Origin: Meconema thalassinum
Lineage: Eukaryota; Arthropoda; Insecta; Orthoptera; Tettigoniidae
Reading direction: 5' to 3'
DNA length: 64,000 bases
NCBI GenBank assembly: GCA_946902985.2
Contig: OX336389.2
Span: 1,081,575,788 to 1,081,639,787 of the forward strand
How positions within the stretch are numbered: the first letter of the stretch is position 1; each line of letters begins with the position of its first letter. This document shows positions 31,873 through 43,836 of this stretch, one piece after another. Below the pieces are notes generated by a model. That model saw only the letters and a list, made by a program, of their open reading frames with translations, was not told where the DNA came from and did no database searches. Position numbers and translations under genes: made by a program.

Positions 31873-34800
31873 CGAAGGAGAAGTATGATGAACGTCATAA
31901 GGAAGGACAAGAGTATCTCAAGGAGTTGAGAAATAATGAAAATGGTAATGGAAGGGGAAATAAAAGTTTGATTATAGATCACGGTCCATCTACTAGTCAG
32001 AAGGGGAACCATGAGAATGAGTCTCAAGGACAAAAAAAAAACAATTTTGAGACGGAATTAGAGGAAACAGGATATATTGATACACAAAACCAGATTATGA
32101 TAAACGAAATCTATGAGGTGACAGACGAAGACCTACTCTTCGAGAAGGAGATTGTTAGAGAAGAAAGACCATTTGAGTTTCCGATTATATGTGTTAATGT
32201 TGATGGACAAATATATGAGTCATTAATGGATACTGGTGCCATTATGTCTATCATATCGGATGATTGTTATCAGAGATTATCTAAGGGCAAAAAGATGACA
32301 GTTTTACCCGCATCTACTGTTAAAGTGCGTGGTATTTTTCAAGACAAAGCGGTAAAATGCAAAATCCAAGTTTTGTTAAACTTTGAGATAAATGGAAGCA
32401 CATATGAACACATTTTCATTGTGGTGAGCAAAATCAATTTTGATATCGTGCTAGGCATTGACTTCATTACTAAAGTTGGAGCAGTAATTGATATGAAAAA
32501 CCGAGTCATAAAATTTAGTGAAGGGTTAATAAACACAGAAGAATTCGAAGAACAGGATTCGAATGACAGTCTAGATAAAGATCCTAGGGAAGAAATTATT
32601 AACAGTATTATTGAAGAGGTAGAAAATGGAAGGAAAATGGAAGCAGATGGGTTTGACGAAATCCAGGATGAATTTGAGGAATTAATCATGGAATTTAAAG
32701 ACATTTTTGATGATAAGCCTGGATTGATAAAGGACTACAAGTATAAGATAAGGCTTACGGATGAAACTCCTTATCAGAAGAGGATTTACCCGATACCAGA
32801 AAAGTACTATGAAGAAGTACGAGGGATAATCAAGAAAATGGAAGCTGACGGAATTACAAAGAAGCAGGCGTCGTCTTACATCAACCCTATAAGAGTAGTC
32901 AAGAAAAATAATGGTCAATTACGCCTATGTCTCGACGCCAGGACCATTAACTTAAAGATTTTGCCCGAGGCAGACCGACCGCCTAAAATACGAGATTTGC
33001 TCAGAAAGTTCAAAGGAAAAGCCTGTTTAAGCGTCCTAGATTTAACGTCTTCGTTTTATCAGATTGAGCTTGAAGAAGAAAGCAAACCGTACACAGGGTT
33101 TCTGTTTGACCAGACGCCCTGGGTTTTTCAGAGAATTCCCTTTGGCATGGTCAACAGTGGCCCAGCCCTGATTAGAGCCCTTGATAAAAAACTCACTGAT
33201 GAAGTTAAAAAGAACGTGCTTTGTTATATAGATGATTTAATCATATCTTCACCAAATGTCCAGGAACATCTTATACACTTGCGTGAGCTTTTTGCAAACC
33301 TGAGAGACGCAAATATAAAGGTAAACTTCGATAAGTGTCGTTTCATGAAAGAAGAAATTAATTTTCTCGGACGCACCATTGACAAGCATGGATATCACCC
33401 GAACTTGCAGAAAGTGGAAGCTATTATGAGGTTCCCAAAGCCCACTAAGGTCAAAAAAGTGCGAGAATTTGTAGGTGCGTGCCAATTCATTAGCAGTCAT
33501 TGTCCAAAGTATTCAGAGATTATGGCACCTCTCTATGACTTGCTAAAGAGAAATAACCGTTGGAAATGGCGTAGTACCGCTGACGACGCGTTTGAGAAAG
33601 CTAAGGAGATGTTGAAAAATAACGTGAAATTAGAATATCCGGATTTCGAACGAATATTCTACATAGAATCCGATGCTTCACGTGTAGGAATTAGTGCAGT
33701 CTTATACCAAAAGGACGAAGAAGCAAATAAGCACTACATTGCGTTCACCGGAAGAAAGCATGAGAAACACGAAGAGAACTATTTCACGACAGAACTAGAG
33801 GCGTTAGCTTTCGTGACAGCTCTTCAAGGGTGGAAGAAGATATTAATCGGACACCGGATTATAATTATCACCGACCATAAGGCACTCCAATTTATGCTTC
33901 AAACCGATATGTCGAGTGATAGATTAACTCAATGGGCACTTTTCACTCAACAGTTTAATGCTACAATAGTCCACCAGCCAGGTAAGGACAATTTGTTGGC
34001 TGATGCATTATCACGTAACCCAGTTAGAAATTTTCAGATTAACCATGTACATTTGGAGGAAGAAGATCAAGAAACCGTTAGGAAATTTACACGAATCGGT
34101 GTGTCACAGAAGAGACACGCTCCAATTAGGAATATGTACAGGTTCCTTAAGGGTTACATGGACACAGAAGATCTAGATTATGCTGCAACTCAAAGGCAAT
34201 CACAAGACTTTGTATTGAGCGGAGATCTCGTGTGTAAGTTCGCAGACTCCGAACACACTAAGATTCGCATAGTCGTGCCCCCTAAGCTTGTCACAAAGTT
34301 AGTGTGGTTGGCATACCATTCTATCGGACATGGAGGTTTAGATAAAACCCTCAGTACTCTTAAAGAGAGGTTTGTCTGGACCAACATGAGATCCACTATA
34401 GCGAAGATTATAAGATCATGTGATAAATGCCAGAGAGGAAAATTCGCATCAGAATTGTTGAAGGGAAGACCCAGAGCTATGATACCTTCTAAACCACGTG
34501 AGCTGATGGCTACGGACATTTTTGGTCCTTGTCCGAAGGGATATCAGGGTAATCAGATCCTGTTAGTGACTGTTGATGTTTTCACTAAATTCGTTACCAT
34601 GAATCCTATGCAAAATGCCAATACCAGAAATGTTGTGAGCAGATTAGAGAATGCTGTGTTTCCGAAGGCTTGGAAATCAGAATATCTCTTATCGGACCAT
34701 GGAGCGCAGTTCACTTCAGCTGAATTCGCAGCAGACATGGAAAGGTTGGGAATTAAGCACATCTTTTCAAGCGTGCGTTATCCAGAGTCAAATTCAAGCG

Positions 34801-35285
34801 AACGCTATATGGCAGAATTTAGCAAATTCTGTAGAATTTTCTGCCCAGATGATCACCCCAGTTGGGTAAAATACGTGCCAATGATTGAGGATTGTTTGAA
34901 CTCCACAGTTCAAGAAAGCACGGCAGAAGTTCCTATGATTCTTCACTTAGGAAGGAATCCAGAAAGGCCATGGGACAATGTATTTGATTTCATTCCCAGA
35001 GATCCTGATCTAGGAAGACAAGCGAGGATCGATATGGCGAAAGAAAGACTTCAGAAAGCAGCAGAGAAGCGCTTGAAACGAGTTGCAGGAAAACGTTTCG
35101 GTACGCCGTTAGAAATTGGAAATAGGGTCCTATTGCGCAGACCAGTGAAAGCGGACGTGAGCAAAAAGATATACCCCAAGTTCGGAGTTATCTTTATTGG
35201 CCCGTTCCGCATAAATAATGCTTATGGGAATAACTGTTATGAGTTGTTTGATAGTGAAAACAACGCTATTCTAGGAAAATTCTAG
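31869..35285 (+). CDS. pol: Pol polyprotein: protease, RT, RNase H, integrase
   Basis: This open frame of 1138 residues makes the enzymes for copying and inserting the element. In order: aspartic protease with DTGA at 121-124 and a VLGIDF block at 194-199; reverse transcriptase with DLTSSFYQI at 391-399 and YIDD at 453-456; RNase H with SDAS at 601-604, TELEALA from 641, TDHKAL at 668-673 and ADALSR at 711-716; integrase zinc finger H817, H821, C851, C854; and integrase core D883, D943, E978, with the DD35E spacing. A basic tail follows. All catalytic residues are present. The listed ATG is an upper bound: the frame continues upstream into the Asn/Arg-rich gag tail, so a gag-pol fusion in the ancestor is likely. 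Confidence 0.95.
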   Translation: MTKEKYDERHKEGQEYLKELRNNENGNGRGNKSLIIDHGPSTSQKGNHENESQGQKKNNFETELEETGYIDTQNQIMINEIYEVTDEDLLFEKEIVREERPFEFPIICVNVDGQIYESLMDTGAIMSIISDDCYQRLSKGKKMTVLPASTVKVRGIFQDKAVKCKIQVLLNFEINGSTYEHIFIVVSKINFDIVLGIDFITKVGAVIDMKNRVIKFSEGLINTEEFEEQDSNDSLDKDPREEIINSIIEEVENGRKMEADGFDEIQDEFEELIMEFKDIFDDKPGLIKDYKYKIRLTDETPYQKRIYPIPEKYYEEVRGIIKKMEADGITKKQASSYINPIRVVKKNNGQLRLCLDARTINLKILPEADRPPKIRDLLRKFKGKACLSVLDLTSSFYQIELEEESKPYTGFLFDQTPWVFQRIPFGMVNSGPALIRALDKKLTDEVKKNVLCYIDDLIISSPNVQEHLIHLRELFANLRDANIKVNFDKCRFMKEEINFLGRTIDKHGYHPNLQKVEAIMRFPKPTKVKKVREFVGACQFISSHCPKYSEIMAPLYDLLKRNNRWKWRSTADDAFEKAKEMLKNNVKLEYPDFERIFYIESDASRVGISAVLYQKDEEANKHYIAFTGRKHEKHEENYFTTELEALAFVTALQGWKKILIGHRIIIITDHKALQFMLQTDMSSDRLTQWALFTQQFNATIVHQPGKDNLLADALSRNPVRNFQINHVHLEEEDQETVRKFTRIGVSQKRHAPIRNMYRFLKGYMDTEDLDYAATQRQSQDFVLSGDLVCKFADSEHTKIRIVVPPKLVTKLVWLAYHSIGHGGLDKTLSTLKERFVWTNMRSTIAKIIRSCDKCQRGKFASELLKGRPRAMIPSKPRELMATDIFGPCPKGYQGNQILLVTVDVFTKFVTMNPMQNANTRNVVSRLENAVFPKAWKSEYLLSDHGAQFTSAEFAADMERLGIKHIFSSVRYPESNSSERYMAEFSKFCRIFCPDDHPSWVKYVPMIEDCLNSTVQESTAEVPMILHLGRNPERPWDNVFDFIPRDPDLGRQARIDMAKERLQKAAEKRLKRVAGKRFGTPLEIGNRVLLRRPVKADVSKKIYPKFGVIFIGPFRINNAYGNNCYELFDSENNAILGKF

Positions 35286-35410
35286 GAAAATTCAACGCTA
35301 AAAATTTGAAAAAGTATCATAAGAAAATAGACTAAAATAATTCAATATTCGAGTTCAAGTCTTGAATTAGAATGATTAAAAACAATTTGCAACTCTTTTT
35401 AACTTGAGAT

Positions 35411-35420
35411 GACGGAGGAA
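35411..35420 (+). promoter_or_regulatory. Polypurine tract
   Basis: GACGGAGGAA abuts the TG that opens the right LTR. This is the expected site for plus-strand priming in LTR elements and is the best marker of the LTR start. Confidence 0.65.
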
Positions 35421-38400
35421 TGCCCCCGGAAATTGAATTATTTTGGGACAAAATGAGAGTATTTTCCGTCCCCATGATAAAATTTAACCAGCAAATATAA
35501 TTTCTGGAAGTGTGACACAGGAGGGTAGTGTTACAAGGTCGAGGCTGTGTGAGAGCCCGATCACGTGATATATTGCACAATGGACGCTTCTAGAAGGCTA
35601 TAATTGGCATAGCAACAGAGAGTTTGGAAATTAAGATTATAAATATTGTTATAAATTATGCTATTGGATCCCAGCCCAGAGCCAATGAGAGGAGGTCTTA
35701 TTGAAGATGGGATTAACTTCAATTACACAATTTGATGAAATTATGCATTTAGACCCTTAGAAGAAGATTTTCTTATTTGGTAATGAAGAGAAAATTAAAA
35801 GAAATTATGTCTGATACATTAAAAACCGCAGATCGGATAATCTACGCAGTAATAAGCATTAGTAATCTACGCGCTAAAATTATGGTGGGAGTTTGATATG
35901 GCCGCCAAAATTTCGACTTGGAGGGGGAGATCCAAGGATCGATGTCTTATTCCAGCAGCCTTTGAAGAGTGAGGAAGTGTTTTTACTGGGTTAACGGAGA
36001 TCCCAAGGCTTAGTCCGAGTGTGACGACTGTCGACTTGTGGAGACGCGAGGATAGCTAGGTGGAACGTAGACGATCACCGCATTTCCATTCTACGTGACG
36101 TTGTGAGGAACATTGAATTGATTATATATCTTATATCACTGAGATCTGAATATAACTAAGCGAATATATATAAAGAACAGGTTGAATACTACAGTTTGTG
36201 AAAAGTCGAGCGTTTAAAAACTTACCGTTTCGACAATATAAGCCTGTTAAGTCAGATTTTCAAATGTGTTGGAAATAAAGCTGAATATCATTTTAAATTG
36301 CAACGTGAAGTTGACGAACGCAGTTCAAGTGAACAGTAGCAGAGAACTTTTAATATTGGCGCAACACATAAACAGAAACAGAATGACTATCGTTATTATT
36401 CAAATGTCCTCATTCAACATAAGTAACATTGTTGATATGATGAACTAAATAGTCATGCGCCAGAGACATATTCGATAGCAGGAGTTAAGATACAACGATG
36501 GAGCTTCTTTAGACAACGTATTCTTGAATACAGACGTAGTGTACGGTCCATCTTGTACATTTTCGTCAGTCTACGAACACTAATATAACATCAATTAGCA
36601 ATGGAAATATTTCATTCACCATTTATATGAATATTTCTATAATTATATTCCAATGATGGGGCTGATACATATTTACGACGGAGAATGAAGAATCTACAGA
36701 AGAGATTTGTCAAGATGCTAGGGGGTAGCCCAGCAACACAGAAGAATTTGCCAGAAGGAAGTCGTTCGAGCCCAGGCGAATGTTGGTAAATACCAGAGAG
36801 GGACGTTTCCTATCTCTGAGGTCGCAGATCCGAGGTTCGAATGCAGATCCATCTCAGTGTCTTGTGCTGAGGAAACATCTAAAGTATTGTGGGAATACTT
36901 ACATAGATCTTCAAGTTTTCGTCCAAATAAGGTAGCAGTGTATCTCATTTGTAGTATAGAGCTTGATTAGTGACATCCTGAGCCAGCGATCTTACTCCAT
37001 ATTTTCATGATTCCATATTCCATATTTCTATATTTTCACATTCCATGTATTTCAGTATTTTCATGTATTTTACACTTCAGATGTGTGTTGAGATTTTTAT
37101 GCTTCAATATTATTTAGGAGATGATTGCCTTTCATATATTTTTCAATTTTATTCTACAGATCAGTTGTGGAACTGACATTAAAAATTTAGTTTGAGGAAT
37201 TATATTGCCTCATATAAGACTAGTCGTTTCGACTCTCGAATTTTTTATAATTTATTTTAAACCAAGTATTCTGACATTGTGTCATAGCTTCAAAAGAAAT
37301 TCTTATTAAATTTAATTTGAGCACTTTAATGTAACAACATCTAACGTCAAGAACAGAAGAAACATCGAATGATATTGTTATATCATTATTGTACATAAAC
37401 TGTTGACGATCTAGGAAATACTAGTCGTTTGATAAGACCGAAGTCTTAATCCCTATGAACATTCTTTGTGTAGAGTGGAAAAATATTACGACATTGACAA
37501 ACCTTTTTATTATTTGTAAAGCTAAGAGCTTTGTTCATTTAATATGCTAGAGGAAATACATTTTGATAGAAGATTATTCAAATCGTTGGCTAGGAATTCA
37601 AAGCTAGTTTATCCCGGTCAAGATTGAGTTCTATCTGACACTATAAATAACATGTGTGTTATTTTATTCTATTTGTGTAACATCACGTCATTTTGTGGAC
37701 ATGATATTACAACGATAAACAATTTAAAGCTTGACAAGTGAGGTGAGACAGGAGTATTATTTTTATTACATGTATTTGCAACAGACGAGTTAACAGTTAA
37801 TTATCTTGTTGTGGAGTAAACTTTAGGAGGTTAATCACGACTGTCTAATATCGTTTATTACAATTGGAAGTTTCGTTTGAAGAACTTAAGCATGTATAAT
37901 TGTAGTCCAGTAGTCATGTGTAATGATACTGAGGGTCATGACATTATTTGAGAGAAGTGCCTACAGAAGATATGTTAATAACAATTAATCCTTTTTGGTT
38001 ATTGTTTAACATAGTGGATGACAATTGTTTATGCCATATGAGGATTTGTAGAGCTATGAAGGGTGCTCGTGCGAGGGAGTTCCGCATTTTAAAAGGAAGT
38101 CGAAGTATTGTTTTTCTCTGATAAGAAGCCGTCGTATACAAGTAGTCCAGTTCTGGTGAAGTAACGATTTAGCTGTGTTAACAAGAGGGTTTCAGAGGAA
38201 ATGCAACTTAGGAACGATTGTCTACTCATGTCTCTAATACTATTATTATATTTTATTAAACCCGAAGTTATGTAATTACGTACAGTTAACTTTAATTAAT
38301 CGACTGTATTATACCGACAATGTATTGAAACCTATATAAGACGATGTGTAAGCAGTATATCAAAACTACGGAACGTTAGAGGATGGTTATGTGGAAAACC

Positions 38401-39522
38401 AGTGTATATATTTAGTTGAGAATTGTATTGTAACTGAGAAGCCAGAATTTCGAAAGTATCGTGTTAGCAGCACTAAATAATGTATATTATTATGAACATA
38501 TTATATGTAAATATTTTTTTGAAAATGATTTAATTAGTTAAAGAATTTACTAGGATTTATTAATCAATTGTTTTGAAATAGCGTGTGTTTTATGAGCGGA
38601 TGTTTTGGTATGAATGATTGTTCAATGTTAAGAGTAAATGTGGAACCGAATTGGTCATGAACAATTGCGGGGTGCGAATGAAAGAGTGTATAAAAATTTA
38701 GAATGATTGTTTCAGAAACAGAGTAGTTATGTGATTTTTTGTAAGATCTAAATGTTAATTTTACGTGTTATTTTAAACGCACACACAAGCAGTCTCTATG
38801 TGGGCTATCTAGAATGATTCACCGTTAGAGTTGGAGAGCGATGTCATAATATGAATAGGTGGACACTCACCGCCTTGTATATAAATTGTAAAACAGTTCC
38901 GAGTGCGGCGTGGTGCTGATATTTCATTGATGAAACAAATTCACTGCACGTGTGTTCTACAAACGCATGCTAGTGAATGAAACCATGTGTCTGGAATGCC
39001 ACGAATGTAAGAGCCTTCATTAAACGGTTTTATTTTTACGCTGTGTAGGCCTAAAACAAGCCAAGATTTTATGCTAATAATTTTTATACGCAACATCGTA
39101 GTAAGATGTAGAGTTGAAGGGAAGTGTGAATGATTGCGTGTTTTTATTTTAATTTATATGGTTAAATTAGTTTATTGTTATTTCTTTTATACTAGATTAG
39201 TTTACACTATTGTTAATAAATTTTATTCGGTTTGTTATCCGTTGTGGTTGGAGTGTGATTCATTTTAAATATAAGGAGAAGAGTATTGTGGATGTATTGT
39301 AGGCGAAGCTGAATTACCAGTCCCCGAGGAGGTAAGTAAAGGTAAGTGCCCCGTGTAGTTGGTTGTTGATCCACAATATTATTGTAACTGCTGTATGTAA
39401 ATCCCTAAAGGCCATGTTGGAAGCGATTTCCAATGTAGTAATTTGCCGGAGCTGTTAGAAATAGGCAATCCAGTGGGGGCAATGGATATTCCAACAGGAT
39501 CCTTTCCGGATTTTCGGGTACA
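35421..39522 (+). repeat. 3' LTR, about 4102 bp
   Basis: Direct copy of 24736-28856. It opens with TG after the purine tract and ends at the CA of TACA. Compared with the left copy it carries scattered substitutions and a deletion of about 30 bp near 38115. The adjacent flank (39526 on) belongs to an old dispersed repeat that is not present next to the left LTR. Confidence 0.93.
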
Positions 39523-39525
39523 GTA

Positions 39526-39965
39526 CCTGAAATACCTCCTCTAACGGGCTCAGTATGGAAATACAATTTCATCTTAATCTACCCAGTAGTTTCTATGAAG
39601 AAGGAACATGAAGTTGTTATAAATTAACAATAAGAACTCCCCTTAAAATATTAGAATTTTGCGCCGCGACATTTTGAATTTGTGCTCATCAGATTATTAA
39701 AAGTCATATAGGGAAAAATCTGTAAATAGCCTTTATTGACATACAACATTTATGTTTGTTTGCTTTAATAGATTCGTAGATATTGAGAATCGTCTAAATA
39801 TTTTTGATGGTCGCCATGATGGATTTTCATAAATGTAGGTCATAGTATTATGTACTGTTAGATGAAAATTATTGAAACGTTGACTTCGATCGCATGATTA
39901 GGACACAAGAATAAAAAGTTAATATTAAAATTTTGCACAGCCGCCATCTTGAGGTTTTGTGAACA
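39526..39965 (-). repeat. Dispersed ATGGCGGCC-type repeat, copy 2
   Basis: Reading the minus strand gives the same succession seen at 20290-20660, including the segments around AATCCATCATGGCGACC and GATTCGTAGATATTGAGAA. It is cut by the right end of the LTR element, so the retrotransposon may have landed in this older repeat. Confidence 0.7.
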
Positions 39966-41399
39966 ATCGCACTAAATTAGATGTCAGTGCACCTCCAAAT
40001 GCTCCATGTCAATCCCAATGACGAATTGGACAGGGATCGTTTCCGCAAAATGTTAGTGACGTCGGGCTCAACCAAGTGTTTCCTCCAAAAGAAGACATGC
40101 TGCGCCTTAGACAGAGGAGTGCAAGCAGGCTCATTCCCAAACGATGAAGGAATTCTAGGATCAGTAGAATGCCAAATGTGACAAGACTTAACGTGGTTCT
40201 AGATGGCCCTGGCAAATTAGATATAATATTTTAATAATAATCATAACAATAATATCAGTCTAATGAATTACCGATTTCTTAACTGAACATGCTCCTTTAA
40301 GTTCACTAGGGAACTGCGACTGCTCGGTATTATTTTCCCACCTATGTACACATTGCAAACGATTTTAAGAAATTCACCACTTTCTCTGCTCTCTTCTCAG
40401 TAATAATGTACAGTTCTAGGTACAAGCACGTTTTAACTTCAATCTCACCAGAGTAATAATTCACGGATGATTTTAACAAGGCATTTGGCATACATTATAA
40501 AATATGACAGAGGATCGGTTCCAATTCCTCCCTCCCTCGTAATCTGTTATGCCGGTCGGAGGTAAGTAATAAAATGTTGCTTTGCATTCCCTGGCTCTCA
40601 AGTAGAAATTGTGTTTCTCAGAATTGCCTGCAGATACATGTACAAAATGCCTGCATCAGAAGCTATTTTCCACGTTTTATCCAGAGAATGGTTCATGAAC
40701 CCTCAGGGATGAGCCTGATCGTGTACAGGCTTTATACTGTAGATAAGCCGGGTGTCCTTCACAGAAGATTGTGGGAAGTTTTCTATTCTCCGGCCTCCAA
40801 GTGTATGGCTTACACAGGTCACAGAATCATATTAGGTTTGGAACGTTTATGGCATCAGTGTGGGAAACAGACAGGCGCAGAGAGTTGAACCTTTGAAATC
40901 CATCATAAATACACGATTAGTTTATGGTTATTGTTCGTGTTGAATATAAAGATGGGCTGGTTCCTAATGGAAAGTTGTTGGTTCCATTCCCACGTGCTGT
41001 TGACAACTGATGGCTTTATCTTGAAAAGTGACGAGCATTTTCGTTAGTTCGTTCTTCTTAAAAGTAAAATCGTTAACCTTTCCTTACCGTAAAACGTAAC
41101 TATTACTAGTAACACGTTACTTTCCAACCCTGATTTGACAACCAAAATGATATCGACTCCAAGATTTGCCTTTACAGATGTAATATTGCATTATTTTTTA
41201 TTTATTTAAAAATGTGTTATAAATTTGATTTCGAAAATCCTTTGATATCGAAACTTACATGATTCTTGTTGTTGATTGATATAGGGGCTTCGCAACATCG
41301 TGGTCAAGTAGCCCCGTGTACTTGGATGTGTGTGTGGAATTTGCCTGATAACCTGTGTTATTGTGCTTATTGTATTAGTGTGTGTAATTGTAATTCTGA
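39966..41399. other. Non-coding DNA, nothing recognised
   Basis: Short frames at 39981-40215 and 40574-40888 resemble nothing known to me. No repeat ends were seen. Confidence 0.3.
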
Positions 41400-41870
41400 T
41401 GAGGATTTGGAAGGAGAAGGCCGTAGCCTCAAGTTAGGAACCATCCCACGGAAAACAACTTCCAGAATGGCTGAGGTAGGAATCAAACCCGCCACTTTTC
41501 ATATGTTATTGGTTTTACGTCCCTTTTAACTACTGCGGCTTTTAGAGACGCCAAGGTGTCGGAATTTTGCCCCAAAGGAAATCTTTAAGGTGCCAGTAAA
41601 TCTACTGATACGGCTACCTCGTATTTGCGCACCCTCAAATACCAGCTAACTGCGCCAGGATTCGATCCAGCAACCTTGGGATTAGCAGCCGAGAACGTTA
41701 GCGCTGAGCCACGCAGTCAGTCTGCATCTTTTCAACAATTTTGCCTCACGGGGCTGAGTGTACCCTGTTCCAGGCCTCAGATCAGAATAAAATTTCGGCA
41801 GAGCCGGGACTCCGCGGTGACAGCCAAGCATGCTAGCCAGTACGCAACCAGGCGGACTTCCACCTATATG
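41400..41870 (+). repeat. Old interspersed repeat, interrupted by a SINE
   Basis: The halves 41400-41495 and 41735-41870 match 55350-55600 in order. Shared text includes AACCATCCC, ATGGCTGAGG, TTTTGCCTCACG.GGCTGAG and GCGGTGACAGCCAAG. The middle is the SINE at 41502-41727. Fragments of the same family (GAGGCCGTGGC, AGGCGGCCGTGGTCTTA) lie near 42150 and 62016. No protein is encoded. Confidence 0.75.
41502..41727 (-). mobile_element. tRNA-derived SINE, family C
   Basis: On the minus strand the head reads TGCGTGGCTCAGCGC (box A type), then GGTTGCTGGATCGAATCC (box B), and the tail ends ACGTAAAACCAATAAC. CTTTTCA occurs on both sides (41495-41501 and 41728-41734), a short target duplication. It is nested in an older repeat whose uninterrupted copy lies at 55350-55600. 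Confidence 0.85.
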
Positions 41871-42287
41871 ACGAGGACCATTAGATGCTTCCTCCCGATT
41901 AAAATTACAGATTGCAAGATCTCAGATGGTCATCTACTCATCCAAACAGATCCATTCCGGGGGGGAAGAATAATCTACCTTCAAACTCTGAGAAAGATAA
42001 CAAATAATGTAACTAATATCGCAAAGAGACATCATTGTCAGTCTGGTTTATTCTTGATGTTAGGATCACATAAAACGAACATTTTAGAGGACCCACATAA
42101 TTCAGAACCACTGTGAATTGAATTTTTATTTATAATTTGGACTTGGAAGAAAGAGGCCGTGGCTTATTATTGGATACCACCCCACCATTTACCTAGAGTT
42201 GAAACTGTGAAACCATAGCAAACCATTGTACCTTTGTCCAACGATGGAAGTTGAACAAGTCCGGAGATAGCCTGGCCCCAGAACATT

Positions 42288-42326
42288 AGTTAGTTAGTTA
42301 TTGTTGCTTTCAGGGGCGGAACTACG
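42288..42326 (-). mobile_element. 39-bp retroposed fragment with TTAG-repeat tail
   Basis: CCCCAGAACATT is present at 42276-42287 and again at 42327-42338. Between them is only AGTTAGTTAGTTATTGTTGC plus a short GGGGCGGAACTACG piece. On the minus strand this is a severely 5'-truncated end of a retroposon with an AACT-type tail. The same end is inserted at 44364. Confidence 0.75.
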
Positions 42327-42338
42327 CCCCAGAACATT

Positions 42339-43836
42339 GTGCCTTAGTGTGTGTAGCTATCGTGGTTGGACTTTTCTGTGATCCATACAATTAAAGGATA
42401 TTCCTTTCAGTCTTCATGACATAAATCTTTATTTCATTTTGTTCGTTCTAAAGGATTCTCTTTTAATATTGTGTGACTTGGCTCACTGAAACGTACACGC
42501 AGCTCGATAATCTGATATACAGTATTTGATGAAAAGCTCTGGTGACCTCCTTCCCACAACGTTTCTTCAATCGCCTATTGGGGGCAGTAAATGTATAAAT
42601 ATCGTGACTGATGGTTATTCATTTCTGTTCTTAGTTTTGCCTTATATTCAGCACTTTAGGAGCATTCATTCGTGTGTTAGATTACAGAACTTTTATGTTT
42701 ATTACATAGGAACATCAAGGAGTACTCGAACTTTAAAACATGACTGCGATGAAATTTCATATTGTATTTAATGGCAACAGAAAGCTTTGTCACGCGAGAG
42801 CTTGTAACGCAAATTACCATAATTCCTTGAGCAGCTTGTTCAAATATACTTTACCTTACATTTTATTACCCACACTGTCTGTGTTGGATCACGAGTCGAT
42901 TGGTCGTCCAAGCACGAAGGCGCTTTTTCTTTTCCGTTCCCAAACACGGCTGCGTTAATATGAGCGAATATTAAGCGGTAGTAGACCACTTTCAACCTTC
43001 GGTTATCTCCTTTAAAGGTGTATCTGTATATCTGTTTAAGGAAGGTGAAGTGCCATCGTGCGTCGACATCATTCCCCATTTTACCTCATCATATTTCTCC
43101 TACTTTAATATTTGGTGAGGTAAAGTAAAATGAGTCAGTACAAAGGGAAATTGCGATGTGATCCCGCAAAATGTAACTCATCGTCTGGCAATAGTAGTTC
43201 TAAAGTGGCGGATTCTCCTGTAATCTTCCTTCTAATTACACAAATCGTTGTCTCGCGTTATGTTAGTGGTCAAAGAGGATATAATTGCCTTACTTGGGCT
43301 AAAAGACCACTCTTATGCTTTCCTCGATGTCGAAAAAATTCCTATGTGTATTGAGATATCCCTGCGTGCTTTACGTTGAGCGATCAATCTTGGTCGGGTG
43401 CTATTCCTATTGCTTCAAAATCCCAAGAGCATCTATGTTCATCACGGTAGTGTGTGTATATATTTGAGTTATGCCAATGTGATCGACGGTCGCCACGTTG
43501 AAGATAATTCCAGAACAATTTCCTGAAAGTGCTCATCAAAAATTAATGAAAGTAATGCCATGGGTGGTGTTACCTGTATCGTTTTTTTTTTTTTTGACTA
43601 GGCGGAACCGTAAAAACTTTGTTTATTATTACCTGTATCGGTTGAAACTGTGTCACAATCTGCCAACAGTGGTCTCCTCCGATTAGACCTACAATACGAA
43701 GGCCTTCTGAGTCGTCCCCTTAAGCCACCAATTTGAATGTATGGGCACATGCACACATATGAATGTCAAGAGACCTGTCGTGTGTACAGTAAAGACGTGA
43801 ATACTGTTAAGTGCAGTGCCTGAGATGGCAGAGTTC
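42339..43836. other. Non-coding DNA, nothing recognised
   Basis: No family similarity was found. A poly-T run of about 15 lies near 43580. Short frames are fortuitous. Confidence 0.3.

Larger units (their letters stand above)
24736..39522 (+). mobile_element. Ty3/gypsy LTR retrotransposon with 4.1-kb LTRs
   Basis: Two direct repeats of about 4.1 kb enclose a 6.56-kb interior with gag and pol. The interior starts with a candidate primer binding site and ends with a purine tract just before the right LTR. Order of pol domains (protease, reverse transcriptase, RNase H, integrase) is that of Ty3/gypsy. No envelope frame follows pol. LTRs differ by scattered substitutions and short indels, a few percent by eye, so the copy is not brand new. 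No clear target duplication was found, and the left boundary is blurred. Confidence 0.93.

Noticed and set aside
31500..32033. 177-codon minus-strand frame rich in I, V and T, like a membrane protein
   Set aside because: It is the antisense of the Asn-rich gag tail (AAT/ATT repeats) and has no independent support.
35286..35410. Envelope gene after pol
   Set aside because: Only about 125 bases separate the pol stop from the purine tract, so there is no room for one.
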